Origin: Melghirimyces algeriensis
GTDB taxonomy: Bacteria > Bacillota > Bacilli > Thermoactinomycetales > DSM-45169
Assembly: GCF_900182565.1 (NCBI RefSeq)
Contig: NZ_FXTI01000001.1
Span: 496,001 to 560,000, forward strand
DNA length: 64,000 nt
Direction of reading: 5' to 3'
The position numbers and the translations under genes are program-made. A model generated the notes under the pieces. It searched no databases. It saw only the letters and a program-made list of their open reading frames with translations, and was not told the DNA's origin. Below are positions 8,299 to 16,456 of this stretch, one piece after another. Position 1 is the first letter of the stretch, and each line of letters starts with the position of its first letter.

Positions 8299-9129
8299 AT
8301 GGAATCCAAGATTCAACAAGCAGAACAGGCGGCTGAAACAATTCGTGAACGGATATCCACAAAGCCTGATATCGGTTTGGTATTGGGGTCCGGGTTGGGG
8401 ATTCTGGCTGAAGAGATTGAAAATAAAGAGGCGATCACTTACAGTGATATCCCTCATTTTCCCGTATCCACTGTGGAAGGACATGCCGGAAGATTGGTGA
8501 TAGGGAAATTGGAATCTCAGTCAGTTGTTGCCATGCAGGGGCGCTTTCATTTTTATGAAGGGTATAGTATGCAGGAGGTAACGTTCCCGATTCGGGTAAT
8601 GAAATCCTTGGGAGTCAAGACATTGGTGGTGACCAATGCGGCAGGGGGGATCAATAAAACGTTTGATGCAGGAGATTTTATGTTGATCAATGATCATATC
8701 AATATGATGTTTACCAATCCCTTGATCGGTCCTAACCATCCGGAATGGGGTGTGCGCTTTCCGGATATGTCGGAGGCATATGATCCTGGATACCGTCAGT
8801 TGGCAAAACGGGTGGCGGCTTATCATCATATTCCGCTCAAGGAAGGTGTTTACCTAGGTTCGACAGGACCTTCCTATGAAACCCCGGCGGAAATCCGCAT
8901 GTTTCGCACATTGGGAGCGGACGCCGTTGGGATGTCCACTGTGCCTGAAGTGATCGTGGCTCGCCATGCAGGAATGCGTACTCTCGGAATCTCCTGTATT
9001 ACTAATCTCGCTGCGGGAATTCTTCCACAACCGTTAAGCCATGATGAAGTGATGGAAACTGCGGAGCGGGTAAAGCCCCGTTTTATTCAGCTGGTAAAGG
9101 GAATTGTCAAAGACATTTTGTCCGTTTAA
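8299..9129 (+). CDS. punA: Purine nucleoside phosphorylase (inosine/guanosine type)
   Basis: A 276-residue trimeric-type PNP that cleaves purine (deoxy)nucleosides with phosphate to base and sugar 1-phosphate. The LGSGLG phosphate loop (residues 29-34), EGHAG (60-64), GRFHFYEGY (81-89) and TNAAGG (112-117) are intact. The residues that contact 6-oxopurines in the human enzyme (Glu201, Asn243) correspond here to E194 in PSYETPAE and N236 in ISCITN, so guanosine and inosine are the likely substrates, as for B. subtilis PupG. AAAGGAAG precedes the ATG. It lies 13 bases after deoB and is followed by a divergent paralogue. Confidence 0.92.
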   Translation: MESKIQQAEQAAETIRERISTKPDIGLVLGSGLGILAEEIENKEAITYSDIPHFPVSTVEGHAGRLVIGKLESQSVVAMQGRFHFYEGYSMQEVTFPIRVMKSLGVKTLVVTNAAGGINKTFDAGDFMLINDHINMMFTNPLIGPNHPEWGVRFPDMSEAYDPGYRQLAKRVAAYHHIPLKEGVYLGSTGPSYETPAEIRMFRTLGADAVGMSTVPEVIVARHAGMRTLGISCITNLAAGILPQPLSHDEVMETAERVKPRFIQLVKGIVKDILSV

Positions 9130-9175
9130 GGTATTATCAGAACAGCGTGAAAACAAAAAAAGGGGCGACCTGGAA

Positions 9176-10003
9176 ATGACAGAAATCTATCAAAAGATGG
9201 AAGAAGCACGGAATTATATACAAAAAAAGACCGCACATCATCCTGAGGTTGGAATGATACTCGGTTCTGGGTTGGGAGAGCTGGCTGATGATATTGAGGA
9301 TGCGGTTACGATTCCTTATTCGGATATTCCCCACTTTCCTGTCTCCACTGTGGAAGGGCATGCCGGGCAGCTGGTGATTGGCCGTCTTTCCGGAAAAACA
9401 GTTGTTGCGATGCAGGGGCGTTTTCATTTTTATGAAGGGTATACCCAACAAGAGGTTGTATTCCCTGTTTATGTGATGAAAGCGCTTGGAATCCAATGGC
9501 TGATTGCCACCAATGCTTGTGGTGGCATGAATGAACGCTTTCAAGCAGGGGATCTGATGTTGATTGAAGATCATATCAATTTTACTGGAAGCAACCCCCT
9601 TATCGGACCGAATGATTCCCGATTGGGACCACGGTTTCCGGATATGTCCACAGCATATGATCGTAAATTGATGGACTTGGCACATCATGTGGCGGGTGAG
9701 CAGGGAATTCGCCTGCAACAAGGGGTATATGCAGGAGTCAGTGGACCGGCATATATGACTCCTTCAGAGTTGATCATGCTTAGAAACCTGGGTGGAGATG
9801 CGGTTGGAATGTCTACAGTACCTGAGGTGATCGTTGCTAGTTACATGGGTTTGAAAGTCCTGGGAATTTCCTGCATTACGGATATGGCGATCGGGGAAGA
9901 CTTGGAACCGCTCACCCATGAACAGGTTGTAGAAGTGGCCAATCAAACGAAACCTCGCTTTATCCGCCTGGTGAAGGGAGTTCTTGCCGAGGTGAAGGTG
10001 TAA
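9176..10003 (+). CDS. Second purine nucleoside phosphorylase, altered base-binding site
   Basis: A 275-residue paralogue of the preceding gene that aligns with it without gaps over at least its first 236 residues. The phosphate-binding loops are all kept (LGSGLG 29-34, EGHAG 60-64, GRFHFYEGY 81-89), so it should be an active phosphorylase. The two base-recognition positions differ: E194 of the first copy is M194 here (PAYMTPSE) and N236 is D236 (ISCITD). An Asp at this place is what methylthioadenosine phosphorylases use to accept 6-aminopurines, so adenosine-like substrates are a reasonable guess; this is inference. The start at 9176 follows AAAGGGG; the frame is open further upstream, overlapping punA, but without a ribosome binding site. 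Confidence 0.85.
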   Translation: MTEIYQKMEEARNYIQKKTAHHPEVGMILGSGLGELADDIEDAVTIPYSDIPHFPVSTVEGHAGQLVIGRLSGKTVVAMQGRFHFYEGYTQQEVVFPVYVMKALGIQWLIATNACGGMNERFQAGDLMLIEDHINFTGSNPLIGPNDSRLGPRFPDMSTAYDRKLMDLAHHVAGEQGIRLQQGVYAGVSGPAYMTPSELIMLRNLGGDAVGMSTVPEVIVASYMGLKVLGISCITDMAIGEDLEPLTHEQVVEVANQTKPRFIRLVKGVLAEVKV

Positions 10004-10004
10004 A

Positions 10005-11330
10005 ATGAACACAGTGGAAATCATTCGGAAAAAACGGAATGGAGAAGTGCTGTCTTCAGAAGAGATACAATATCTGATTCAGGGATATGCCAAGGGAGAG
10101 ATTCCGGATTACCAAATGTCCGCTTTGGCAATGGCGATCTATTTCCGCGGAATGGACTCCCGTGAAACAGCAGATCTGACCATGGAGATGGTTCAGTCGG
10201 GTGAACGTGTGGATCTCTCCCGAATAAACGGTGTGAAAGTGGATAAGCACAGCACCGGAGGAGTGGGGGATACAACCACGTTGGTTTTGGCTCCCTTGGT
10301 GGCTGCAGCAGGGGTTCCGGTTGCCAAAATGTCCGGTCGGGGATTGGGGCATACCGGTGGTACGATTGATAAGTTGGAATCATTTCAGGGGTTTTCTACC
10401 TCACTAAGCCCTGAATCCTTCGTTCAACAAGTGAATGGGATTGGCTTGGCTGTCATGGGGCAAACCGCAGATTTGACACCTGCTGACAAACAGTTGTATG
10501 CATTGCGGGACGTGACAGCAACAGTGGATTCCATCCCGTTAATTTCCAGTTCGATTATGAGCAAAAAAATTGCGTCCGGAGCCGATGCCATTGTTTTGGA
10601 TGTCAAGACTGGAAATGGAGCGTTTATGAAAGAAGAAGCGCAAGCGATTCAACTTGCTCAGGCGATGGTTGCCATTGGCAATAGGGTGGGTCGACAAACA
10701 GTTGCTGTCATCAGTGATATGGAACAACCGTTGGGAATGGCGGTTGGCAATGCATTGGAGATAAAGGAAGCGATTGAAACCCTGCAAGGAAAGGGTCCAC
10801 GAGATCTGACAGAACTCTGTCTGGTGTTGGGAGCGCAAATGGTAGTGTTGGCCGGAAAAGCGGAAAGCATGGATCAGGCCAAAGAAACATTGCAAAGAGC
10901 CATCTCTGATGGGTCTGCGTTAGACCGGTTCCGGCAATTTGTAAAGGCGCAAGGTGGTGATCCCCGTGCAGTGGATCATCCTGAGTTGCTTCCCGTTGCA
11001 AAATATGTACAAGAGGTGAAAGCACCGGATGATGGTGTTATTACCGGATTGATTGCGGAAGAGATCGGTCTTTGTGCAATGGAATTGGGAGCCGGGAGAA
11101 AGACAAAGGATGCAGTGATTGACCATGGCGTGGGCGTCGTTTTGCGTAAAAAAATCGGTGATACCGTCCGTCAGGGAGAAGCATTGGCCAATCTTTATGT
11201 AAACGACCTTGAAAAGGCGAAACAGGTTGAGAAACGCTTTCTCCAAGCAGTTAGAATTTCTAAGGAATCTGTGGACGCACCCCGTTTAATCCGGGCTTTG
11301 GTAACGGAAAACGGTGTGGAAAGGATATAG
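10005..11330 (+). CDS. pdp: Pyrimidine-nucleoside phosphorylase
   Basis: A 441-residue enzyme that splits uridine and thymidine with phosphate to base and (deoxy)ribose 1-phosphate. It matches B. subtilis Pdp throughout, with the signature region VDKHSTGGVGDTTTLVLAPL (residues 80-99), KMSGRGLGHTGGT (108-120), and the basic substrate residues in ALRDVTATVDSIPL and SSIMSKK. The ATG lies one base after the punA2 stop codon, and GAGGTGAAG within the end of punA2 serves as ribosome binding site. It closes the salvage operon, which ends at a terminator 12 bases on. Confidence 0.93.
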   Translation: MNTVEIIRKKRNGEVLSSEEIQYLIQGYAKGEIPDYQMSALAMAIYFRGMDSRETADLTMEMVQSGERVDLSRINGVKVDKHSTGGVGDTTTLVLAPLVAAAGVPVAKMSGRGLGHTGGTIDKLESFQGFSTSLSPESFVQQVNGIGLAVMGQTADLTPADKQLYALRDVTATVDSIPLISSSIMSKKIASGADAIVLDVKTGNGAFMKEEAQAIQLAQAMVAIGNRVGRQTVAVISDMEQPLGMAVGNALEIKEAIETLQGKGPRDLTELCLVLGAQMVVLAGKAESMDQAKETLQRAISDGSALDRFRQFVKAQGGDPRAVDHPELLPVAKYVQEVKAPDDGVITGLIAEEIGLCAMELGAGRKTKDAVIDHGVGVVLRKKIGDTVRQGEALANLYVNDLEKAKQVEKRFLQAVRISKESVDAPRLIRALVTENGVERI

Positions 11331-11341
11331 GAGAGCTTAAA

Positions 11342-11370
11342 AAACTGGGCATCGTGGGCCCAGTTTTTTT
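11342..11370 (+). terminator. Terminator of the nucleoside salvage operon
   Basis: AACTGGGC pairs with GCCCAGTT across a short loop, followed by a run of seven T. It lies directly after pdp. Confidence 0.85.
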
Positions 11371-11526
11371 ATTTCTCAATATAGCGATGAGATCGTGGTT
11401 TTCAGGTTCTACTTCTCTATCGCCGATCGGCAAGGGGTTAGACGAATCACAGTAGGTTGGAGTAAAATAATCTCGTTCACCATATGCTTGACAGCAATCA
11501 GTGTGATCAATGGGGAGTGTGAAAGC

Positions 11527-12384
11527 ATGAACATAGAATACTGGTATCATTTTATGGAAACCGCACGACAAAAAAGTATATTGAAAGCCAGTGCAAAACT
11601 GCAGATGACTCACCCCGCCTTGAGTAAACAAATACGCGCTTTGGAGCAGTATTATGGGGTTACATTGTTCCGACGCTCTTCAACCGGCGTACAACTGACA
11701 GAGGCGGGCAATTGTTTGTTTCAGAGGTTGGAGGTTTTAATAGCAGAGCATGAAATGCTTCGCACTGATTTGCAAAAATATGCAGCTACAGACCCCAAGC
11801 CGATTACTTTAGGAACCCTTCCAAGTATTGCGATGTTTCATTTACCAGCGAAGGTATTGCGCCTGCAGGCGAATGGGTTCCGGATGAAAGTGGTGGTGCG
11901 TCATACGACAAAAGAATTGGTGGAGTTACTGCAAAACGATATACTTCACGCTGTATTGATAGAGAAAACACCGCTTCATAAATCGGTATGGACGACAGAG
12001 TTGTTTCGGGAGGTATATTACGCGATTTTGCCCACTGATCACCCTTTGTCCTGCCAAAGTGAATTGAGCAAAAAGGAAATGGTTCAGGAACCCTTAGTGG
12101 TACACCCGAATGCTTGCGTGATTCGAAAAACGATCGTTCGACAGTTTGAAAGGTCGGGACTGGTACCCCAGATCGGAAAAGAGATCGATTTTGGAGAGTC
12201 TATTCTTGCTTACGTAGCAGCCGGAGCTGGTATCACCATCATGCCACTGTCCTCCACTGCTGAACAGGTAACAGATCCACGGCTTAAGGTGATACCGCTC
12301 ATCGATTTCGATGCAGAACGTGTCATCATTCTTGCTACCCGTTCCTCCTTGGAAGGAAAGCATTTGCTTCGATATCTTAAATAA
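11527..12384 (+). CDS. LysR-family transcriptional regulator
   Basis: A 285-residue LysR-type regulator. The winged helix-turn-helix fills residues 1-65, with the recognition region LQMTHPALSKQIRALE and the LFRRSSTGVQLTEAG wing; the rest is the periplasmic-binding-like effector domain. The start at 11527 follows GGGGAGTG; the frame is open upstream to 11395 but that extension would be abnormal for the family. It converges on, and its 3' end overlaps by 8 bases, an NADP-oxidoreductase-like gene. LysR regulators usually act on a divergent neighbour, but upstream lies the pdp terminator, so its target is unclear. Confidence 0.85.
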   Translation: MNIEYWYHFMETARQKSILKASAKLQMTHPALSKQIRALEQYYGVTLFRRSSTGVQLTEAGNCLFQRLEVLIAEHEMLRTDLQKYAATDPKPITLGTLPSIAMFHLPAKVLRLQANGFRMKVVVRHTTKELVELLQNDILHAVLIEKTPLHKSVWTTELFREVYYAILPTDHPLSCQSELSKKEMVQEPLVVHPNACVIRKTIVRQFERSGLVPQIGKEIDFGESILAYVAAGAGITIMPLSSTAEQVTDPRLKVIPLIDFDAERVIILATRSSLEGKHLLRYLK

Positions 12385-13024
12385 CGTACTCATCCATTCC
12401 GAACAGACGATATGAGACATATGGATAATTGCCGTACCGAATGGCAAGCTCGCGTTCAAATAACGTCATACGCTCGATGGTTCGATTGTTTTCTAAATTT
12501 CCACTATCCCATGCTCTAAAGGGCAAGGGTTTCAGTAAATTTAATACGGTCCGGCGAGCCTCCCCGTCGTCTCCTGTTACGAATATATCGCTTTTTTCCC
12601 CCTGATGTAGTGGTTGCTCCAACACTTGGAAGAATGTGTTTTTAAACGCGCCGACAACAGCTGTATGAGGAAGCATTTTTTGCAACTCTTCGGCGGCTGA
12701 CTGCCCCCAATCCAGCGTGAAATCACTGAAATCTTCTGTGAATGGATTGGCGATATCGACAAGGATTCTTCCGGCTAACCTCTTTTCATTTTTTTGCGCC
12801 CAAGGAATCAGATCCCGAAACCAAAAAGAGTGAAAAATGATATCGGCATTTAATGCTTCCCGGTATGAAGACGTCATTACCCCGGTCCATCCTCGCTTGC
12901 GACATATCCCTTCGGCTTTTTCCGGTGTACGGGAAGCCCAGACTAATCCGCTATAGTGTGGTGCAAGCACATTTACCAATCCTTGTCCCATCCGTCCGGT
13001 TCCTAAGACACTGATATTCATCAC
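12377..13024 (-). CDS. NAD(P)-binding oxidoreductase, F420-dependent NADP reductase-like
   Basis: A 215-residue protein with an N-terminal Rossmann nucleotide-binding motif (NISVLGTGRMGQGL, residues 3-16) and SRTPEKA after the second strand, as in the family of NADPH:F420 reductase-like and ProC-like proteins. VDIANPF and VGAFKNTF match the conserved core of that family. Members in organisms without F420 have mostly unknown substrates, so no reaction is assigned. On the minus strand GGAGGGATTTTGTG leads to the ATG. It is convergent with the LysR gene, with an 8-base overlap of the 3' ends. Confidence 0.75.
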   Translation of the reverse strand: MMNISVLGTGRMGQGLVNVLAPHYSGLVWASRTPEKAEGICRKRGWTGVMTSSYREALNADIIFHSFWFRDLIPWAQKNEKRLAGRILVDIANPFTEDFSDFTLDWGQSAAEELQKMLPHTAVVGAFKNTFFQVLEQPLHQGEKSDIFVTGDDGEARRTVLNLLKPLPFRAWDSGNLENNRTIERMTLFERELAIRYGNYPYVSYRLFGMDEYVI

Positions 13025-13309
13025 AAAATCCCTCCTTTGATCTCATCATAGCAACGCAACATCTCGTATGGAAGAACGACATGGTTAGAAGGTTGTAATC
13101 TAAAGTTTTACCCTGACATTGATTATGTATTGCATTCACTATGAATATATGGCTTTGCACCGAGACATTCGCTTAGGGTCCGGTTTTTATCATTTGTTGA
13201 CAGAATTATTTATCTGTTTTAAAATAATAAAGTTTGTTTCCTACGCAGGAATTTCTGAATAATTCCGCAGTGCTTGGTCCTAGTTGGATTTAAGTATACT
13301 GGAAACAAG
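13025..13309. other. AT-rich gene-free segment upstream of tRNA-like remnants
   Basis: No coding sequence is supported between the oxidoreductase start and the slipin gene at 13754. This first part is AT-rich and holds a strong plus-strand sigma-A promoter; the following 170 bases hold the tRNA-like remnants and a weak terminator, listed separately. Confidence 0.6.
13197..13225 (+). promoter_or_regulatory. Strong sigma-A promoter facing the tRNA-like remnants
   Basis: TTGACA (13197-13202), a 17-base spacer and TAAAAT (13220-13225) match the housekeeping consensus at 11 of 12 positions. Transcription would start near 13232 and run into the tRNA-like sequences; no protein gene follows for more than 500 bases. 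Confidence 0.75.
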
Positions 13310-13376
13310 TGACACCATGGCAAGCTGGTGTCTTATAAACCGTGATGTCGGAGGTTCGACTCCTCCATCGCCAGCC
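13310..13376 (+). pseudogene. tRNA-like remnant 1 (intact T arm, damaged body)
   Basis: A perfect T arm is present: stem GGAGG (13350-13354), loop TTCGACT, stem CCTCC (13362-13366), followed by ATCGCCA as an acceptor 3' strand and GCC where GCCA or CCA would stand. A candidate anticodon stem-loop region lies at 13325-13343 but has mismatches and two extra bases, and no matching 5' acceptor strand (about TGGCGAT) precedes it. It therefore cannot fold as a complete cloverleaf. I read it as a decayed or rearranged tRNA gene. Identity cannot be assigned. Confidence 0.6.
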
Positions 13377-13436
13377 GGCGATTAGCTCAGTTGGTAGAGC
13401 ACACGTGATACTGAGGTTCGATTCCTCAATTGTCTA
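13377..13436 (+). pseudogene. tRNA-like remnant 2 (intact D and T arms, anticodon arm lost)
   Basis: Begins GGCGATTA, then a canonical D arm (GCTC AGTTGGTA GAGC, 13384-13400). The T arm TGAGG TTCGATT CCTCA follows after only about 11 bases, so anticodon arm and variable loop are missing. The 3' acceptor ATTGTCT pairs poorly with GGCGATT. This is about 60 bases instead of about 76. It abuts remnant 1 without a spacer, consistent with collapse of a tandem tRNA array by deletion. Confidence 0.65.
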
Positions 13437-13452
13437 GTGGACAATGCTTGGC

Positions 13453-13478
13453 AGCTCCTTTGTTTTTTGGGCTTTTTT
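13453..13478 (+). terminator. Weak terminator after the tRNA-like remnants
   Basis: AGCTC (13453-13457) pairs with GGGCT (13469-13473, one G-T pair) and is followed by five further T. Weak, but its placement after the remnants and the upstream promoter gives them the outline of a transcription unit. Confidence 0.4.
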
Positions 13479-13485
13479 AGTGGAA

Positions 13486-13535
13486 TCCTCAGTAAATCTG
13501 CGGTGGAAAGTATTCCATCGATTTACACTGAAGGT
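13486..13535. repeat. Imperfect 50-base inverted repeat of unknown role
   Basis: CCTCAGTAAATC on the left corresponds to the reverse complement of GATTTACACTGAAGG on the right with three bulged bases; the inner GGTGGAA/TTCCATC arms nearly pair. There is no T run on either side. It could be the end of a small mobile or decayed element, or an RNA hairpin. The remaining sequence to 13753 shows nothing recognisable. Confidence 0.45.
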
Positions 13536-13753
13536 TCGGCCTCGAAGGTTGGTGGATACCGGGGTGGTTGATTACTTGATCGTCTGAACTGACAGAAGTT
13601 TGAATCAATAGAGGAGAGGGTTTTTTTCTTTTTTGTTTCATCTTCGGGTACAGAAGGCTTGGAAAGACCGTTCCTTAAGCCAAGCTCCGCCGGTTCTTTG
13701 GGAGGGTTCCACAAAAAGCTTCATTGATTTTACGTTAGGAATGAGGAAATGAT

Positions 13754-14878
13754 ATGATACATATTCGAAATGACCAGCGCGGCTTGCTGTTTAAACGGGG
13801 AAACTATGTGAAGCATTTGAAACCGGGAAAACACTTTTCTCCTTTGATCAAAAACAGTCCTTTCAGCAGTTATCAGGTCATTGTGATGGATGTTCACCAG
13901 CCGTTTTTCCACCCCGATTATCCACTCCATATGTTTCTACATGATGAGGAGTTGCTCAAAGAACTGACCATCCTTGATGTAAAAGACCATGAGCTCGCTC
14001 TTCATTTTGAGGATGGGAAGTTTACCGAGGTCTATACATCAGGTACATACGCTTTTTGGAATATATACAAGAAGCATACATTTACTGTTGTGGATAAAAG
14101 AAAACCGGCGGTTTCAGAGGAAATTGACTGTTCCATCTTTTCCGATCCTGAATTGAGGAATTTTTTGAAAGAGGTTCATGTAGGAACACATGAACGGGGA
14201 ATTCTTTATTACAACCATCAATTCCAGGAAGAATTGAAGCCAGGGAATTACTATTTCTGGAAGGGTCCTGTAACCGTCGATGTTCAGATGGTTGATATGC
14301 GACAACAACAATTGGATATGACGGGACAGGAAATGATGACCGCCGATAAAGTTACCCTTCGGCTCAACTTTGTCTGTCAGTATCAGGTGGTTAACCCACG
14401 AAGGGTATTGGAAGTGCGATCATTTGACCAACAGGTGTATATTTATCTGCAATTGGTATTGAGAGAGCACATTGGAGCCTTTCGACTGGATGATCTGTTA
14501 AAACAGAAACAGAAGGTCGGTTCCCTTGTGCTTCAACGATTGAAAGAGAAGGAAGATGACTTTGGCGTTCGCTTTATGGATGCAGGGGTGAAAGACATTA
14601 TACTGCCCGGTGATGTCAAGGAAATCCTGAATACGGTTCTCATTGCGGAAAAGAAGGCTCAAGCCAACATTATCACCCGACGGGAGGAGACCGCGTCAAC
14701 GCGAAGTCTTTTAAATACGGCCAAACTGATGGATCAAAACCAGACCTTATATCGGCTGAAAGAGTTGGAATTTATGGAGCGGATCTGTGAAAAGATCGGC
14801 ACGATTTCCATTTCCGGGGGCGGAAATCTCTTGGAACAGTTAAACTCTCTTCTTCTTCGGGAACATCAAAAAAAGTAA
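13754..14878 (+). CDS. Slipin-like SPFH/band 7 protein with N-terminal repeat modules
   Basis: A 374-residue protein. The SPFH/band 7 domain runs from about residue 170 to 320 (VTVDVQMVDMRQQQLDMTGQ, then VTLRLNFVCQYQVVNPRRVL), as in slipins, which form membrane-associated oligomers. No signal peptide or transmembrane segment is visible, unlike classical stomatins. The N-terminal half contains three copies of a module with the pattern G-x-Y/H-x-F-W...V-D-x-R, at about residues 3-52, 76-121 and 143-189, the last merging into the SPFH domain. The ATG has GAGGAAAT upstream. It stands alone between the tRNA remnants and dacF. The function in this organism is unknown. Confidence 0.8.
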   Translation: MIHIRNDQRGLLFKRGNYVKHLKPGKHFSPLIKNSPFSSYQVIVMDVHQPFFHPDYPLHMFLHDEELLKELTILDVKDHELALHFEDGKFTEVYTSGTYAFWNIYKKHTFTVVDKRKPAVSEEIDCSIFSDPELRNFLKEVHVGTHERGILYYNHQFQEELKPGNYYFWKGPVTVDVQMVDMRQQQLDMTGQEMMTADKVTLRLNFVCQYQVVNPRRVLEVRSFDQQVYIYLQLVLREHIGAFRLDDLLKQKQKVGSLVLQRLKEKEDDFGVRFMDAGVKDIILPGDVKEILNTVLIAEKKAQANIITRREETASTRSLLNTAKLMDQNQTLYRLKELEFMERICEKIGTISISGGGNLLEQLNSLLLREHQKK

Positions 14879-15145
14879 ACCGTAAAGGGAAAGCTTTCAG
14901 GTGATTACCAAGTGGCGTCAAAGTTCCAGCTTCCGCTTTTGTTTGCCTGTCTTCATTTTAAGTTTGGATGTGTATTGGAATCCTTGACCATATACATCCT
15001 GTTTTTATGGCTTTCCTATAGTAAACTCCAGGGGATCATATAAAACAGACTGGATTTCTTCTGTTTTGAAGCCGTACTTGATAATTGGAATAATTTCCTT
15101 CCCCCTGTTCACAATAAGGGTATGATGAATAGGAGGGAAGCCTTG

Positions 15146-16318
15146 ATGCGATGGCGTGTATGTATATGGGCTGTCATGCTTTGTTTGCCTTTTTCTGTGC
15201 TGTCTAAGCCGGCTTGGGCATCAGAAGGTGGTTTGGCTCCTGAAGCCAAGTCGGCGATTCTGATGGATATGGACACGGGAACCGTTCTATATGAAAAAAA
15301 CAGCAATGAAAAACTCCCGCCTGCCAGTATTACCAAGATTATGACCATGCTGTTGGTTATGGAGGCCTTGGAACAAGGAAAAATTTCCTATCATGATAAG
15401 GTACGAGTAAGTGAAAGAGCCGCATCGATGGGAGGCTCTCAAGTGTACTTGGAGCCGGGAGAAGTGATGAATTTGCGGGATATGTTGAAAGCCGTTGCAG
15501 TGGGAAGCGCCAATGATGCTTCGGTTGCTTTGGCAGAACATATTGCCGGAACAGAGGAAGATTTTGTTCAAATGATGAATCGTCGGGCAGAAAAACTTGG
15601 AATGAAAAATACCCGATTTCAAAACCCCAATGGGCTCCCGGCCGATGACCATTATACGACGGCCGGAGATATAGCCATCATGTCCAGGGAATTATTGAAA
15701 CACCCTGAAATCACAAGGTTTACTCGTATTTATGAGGATCATTTAAGAAAGGAAAGTGAAAATCCCTTTTGGTTGGTCAACACCAACCGCCTGGTTAAGT
15801 TTTATAAAGGGATGGATGGTTTGAAAACGGGGTTTACGGCTAAAGCCAAATATTGTTTATCTGCTACAGCAAAACGAGGAAATCTCCGCGTGATCGCTGT
15901 TGTTATGGGAGAACCGGATGCAAAAGCAAGGAACCGTGAGATCACCAGGATGATAGATTATGCCTTTAATCGGTATACCAATCATGTAATCTATCGACAG
16001 GGACAACCGATCAGTCAGTTGCCTGTGGATAAAGGGAAGAAACCGATCATCACGGTACGTTCTCCTCAACAGTTCAGTGTTTTGGTCCCAAGAGGTGAAA
16101 ATACGGCGGACTATCAATCTGAGATTGAATGGAAACGACTGGTTTCTCCGGTGAAGAAGGGGGATGAAATCGGGAAAATCAAGGTGATTAAAGACGGAGA
16201 GACAGTGTCGGAAATGCGTTTGATTTCCGATGAGGATATTCCCAAAGCGGGGTTATGGTTACTGATTAAGCGGACAACCCGGAATATGTTCTTTCTGCCG
16301 GAGGAAAAAGCCGTATAA
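15146..16318 (+). CDS. dacF: D-alanyl-D-alanine carboxypeptidase DacF
   Basis: A 390-residue serine peptidase (S11) that removes the terminal D-alanine from peptidoglycan stem peptides; in B. subtilis DacF acts in the forespore and tunes spore cortex cross-linking. A signal peptide occupies residues 1 to about 25, ending after AWA. Active-site motifs are SITK (S61, K64), SAN and KTGF. It matches B. subtilis DacF along its full length. Start 15146 is preferred to ATG 15122 because GGAGGG at 15131-15136 is correctly spaced. It lies directly upstream of the spoIIA operon, as in B. subtilis, but a terminator separates them here. Confidence 0.9.
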   Translation: MRWRVCIWAVMLCLPFSVLSKPAWASEGGLAPEAKSAILMDMDTGTVLYEKNSNEKLPPASITKIMTMLLVMEALEQGKISYHDKVRVSERAASMGGSQVYLEPGEVMNLRDMLKAVAVGSANDASVALAEHIAGTEEDFVQMMNRRAEKLGMKNTRFQNPNGLPADDHYTTAGDIAIMSRELLKHPEITRFTRIYEDHLRKESENPFWLVNTNRLVKFYKGMDGLKTGFTAKAKYCLSATAKRGNLRVIAVVMGEPDAKARNREITRMIDYAFNRYTNHVIYRQGQPISQLPVDKGKKPIITVRSPQQFSVLVPRGENTADYQSEIEWKRLVSPVKKGDEIGKIKVIKDGETVSEMRLISDEDIPKAGLWLLIKRTTRNMFFLPEEKAV

Positions 16319-16332
16319 TTTGCAGACGATAC

Positions 16333-16368
16333 ACTGGAAAGGCCCATGCCGGCTTTTCCAGTTTTCTT
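16333..16368 (+). terminator. Terminator of dacF
   Basis: CTGGAAAGGCC-type stem closing on GGCTTTTCCAG, followed by TTTTC. It separates dacF from spoIIAA. Confidence 0.7.
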
Positions 16369-16384
16369 CTTCTTTTACCAAAAA

Positions 16385-16412
16385 GAAGGAAGAGGCTTTC
16401 GTGTTGTAGAAC
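16385..16412 (+). promoter_or_regulatory. Candidate sigma-H promoter of the spoIIA operon
   Basis: GAAGGAAGA (16385-16393) and GTAGAAC (16406-16412) resemble the sigma-H boxes RnAGGAwWW and RnnGAAT with a 12-base spacer, with one mismatch in each. The B. subtilis spoIIA operon is sigma-H dependent, which supports the reading. Confidence 0.5.
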
Positions 16413-16456
16413 TTTAAAACAAACCGGATTTTTCAGTCCAACAGAGGTGAGTTGAA

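Noticed and set aside
9480..9487. AAGCGCTT inside the second PNP gene, and further copies inside resD (37537-37544) and the SDR-like gene (46604-46611)
   Set aside because: They lie in coding sequence away from promoters and are within the number expected by chance; not counted as operators.
11395..11526. N-terminal extension of the LysR regulator
   Set aside because: The frame is open but lacks a ribosome binding site, and the helix-turn-helix begins at the family position when starting at 11527.
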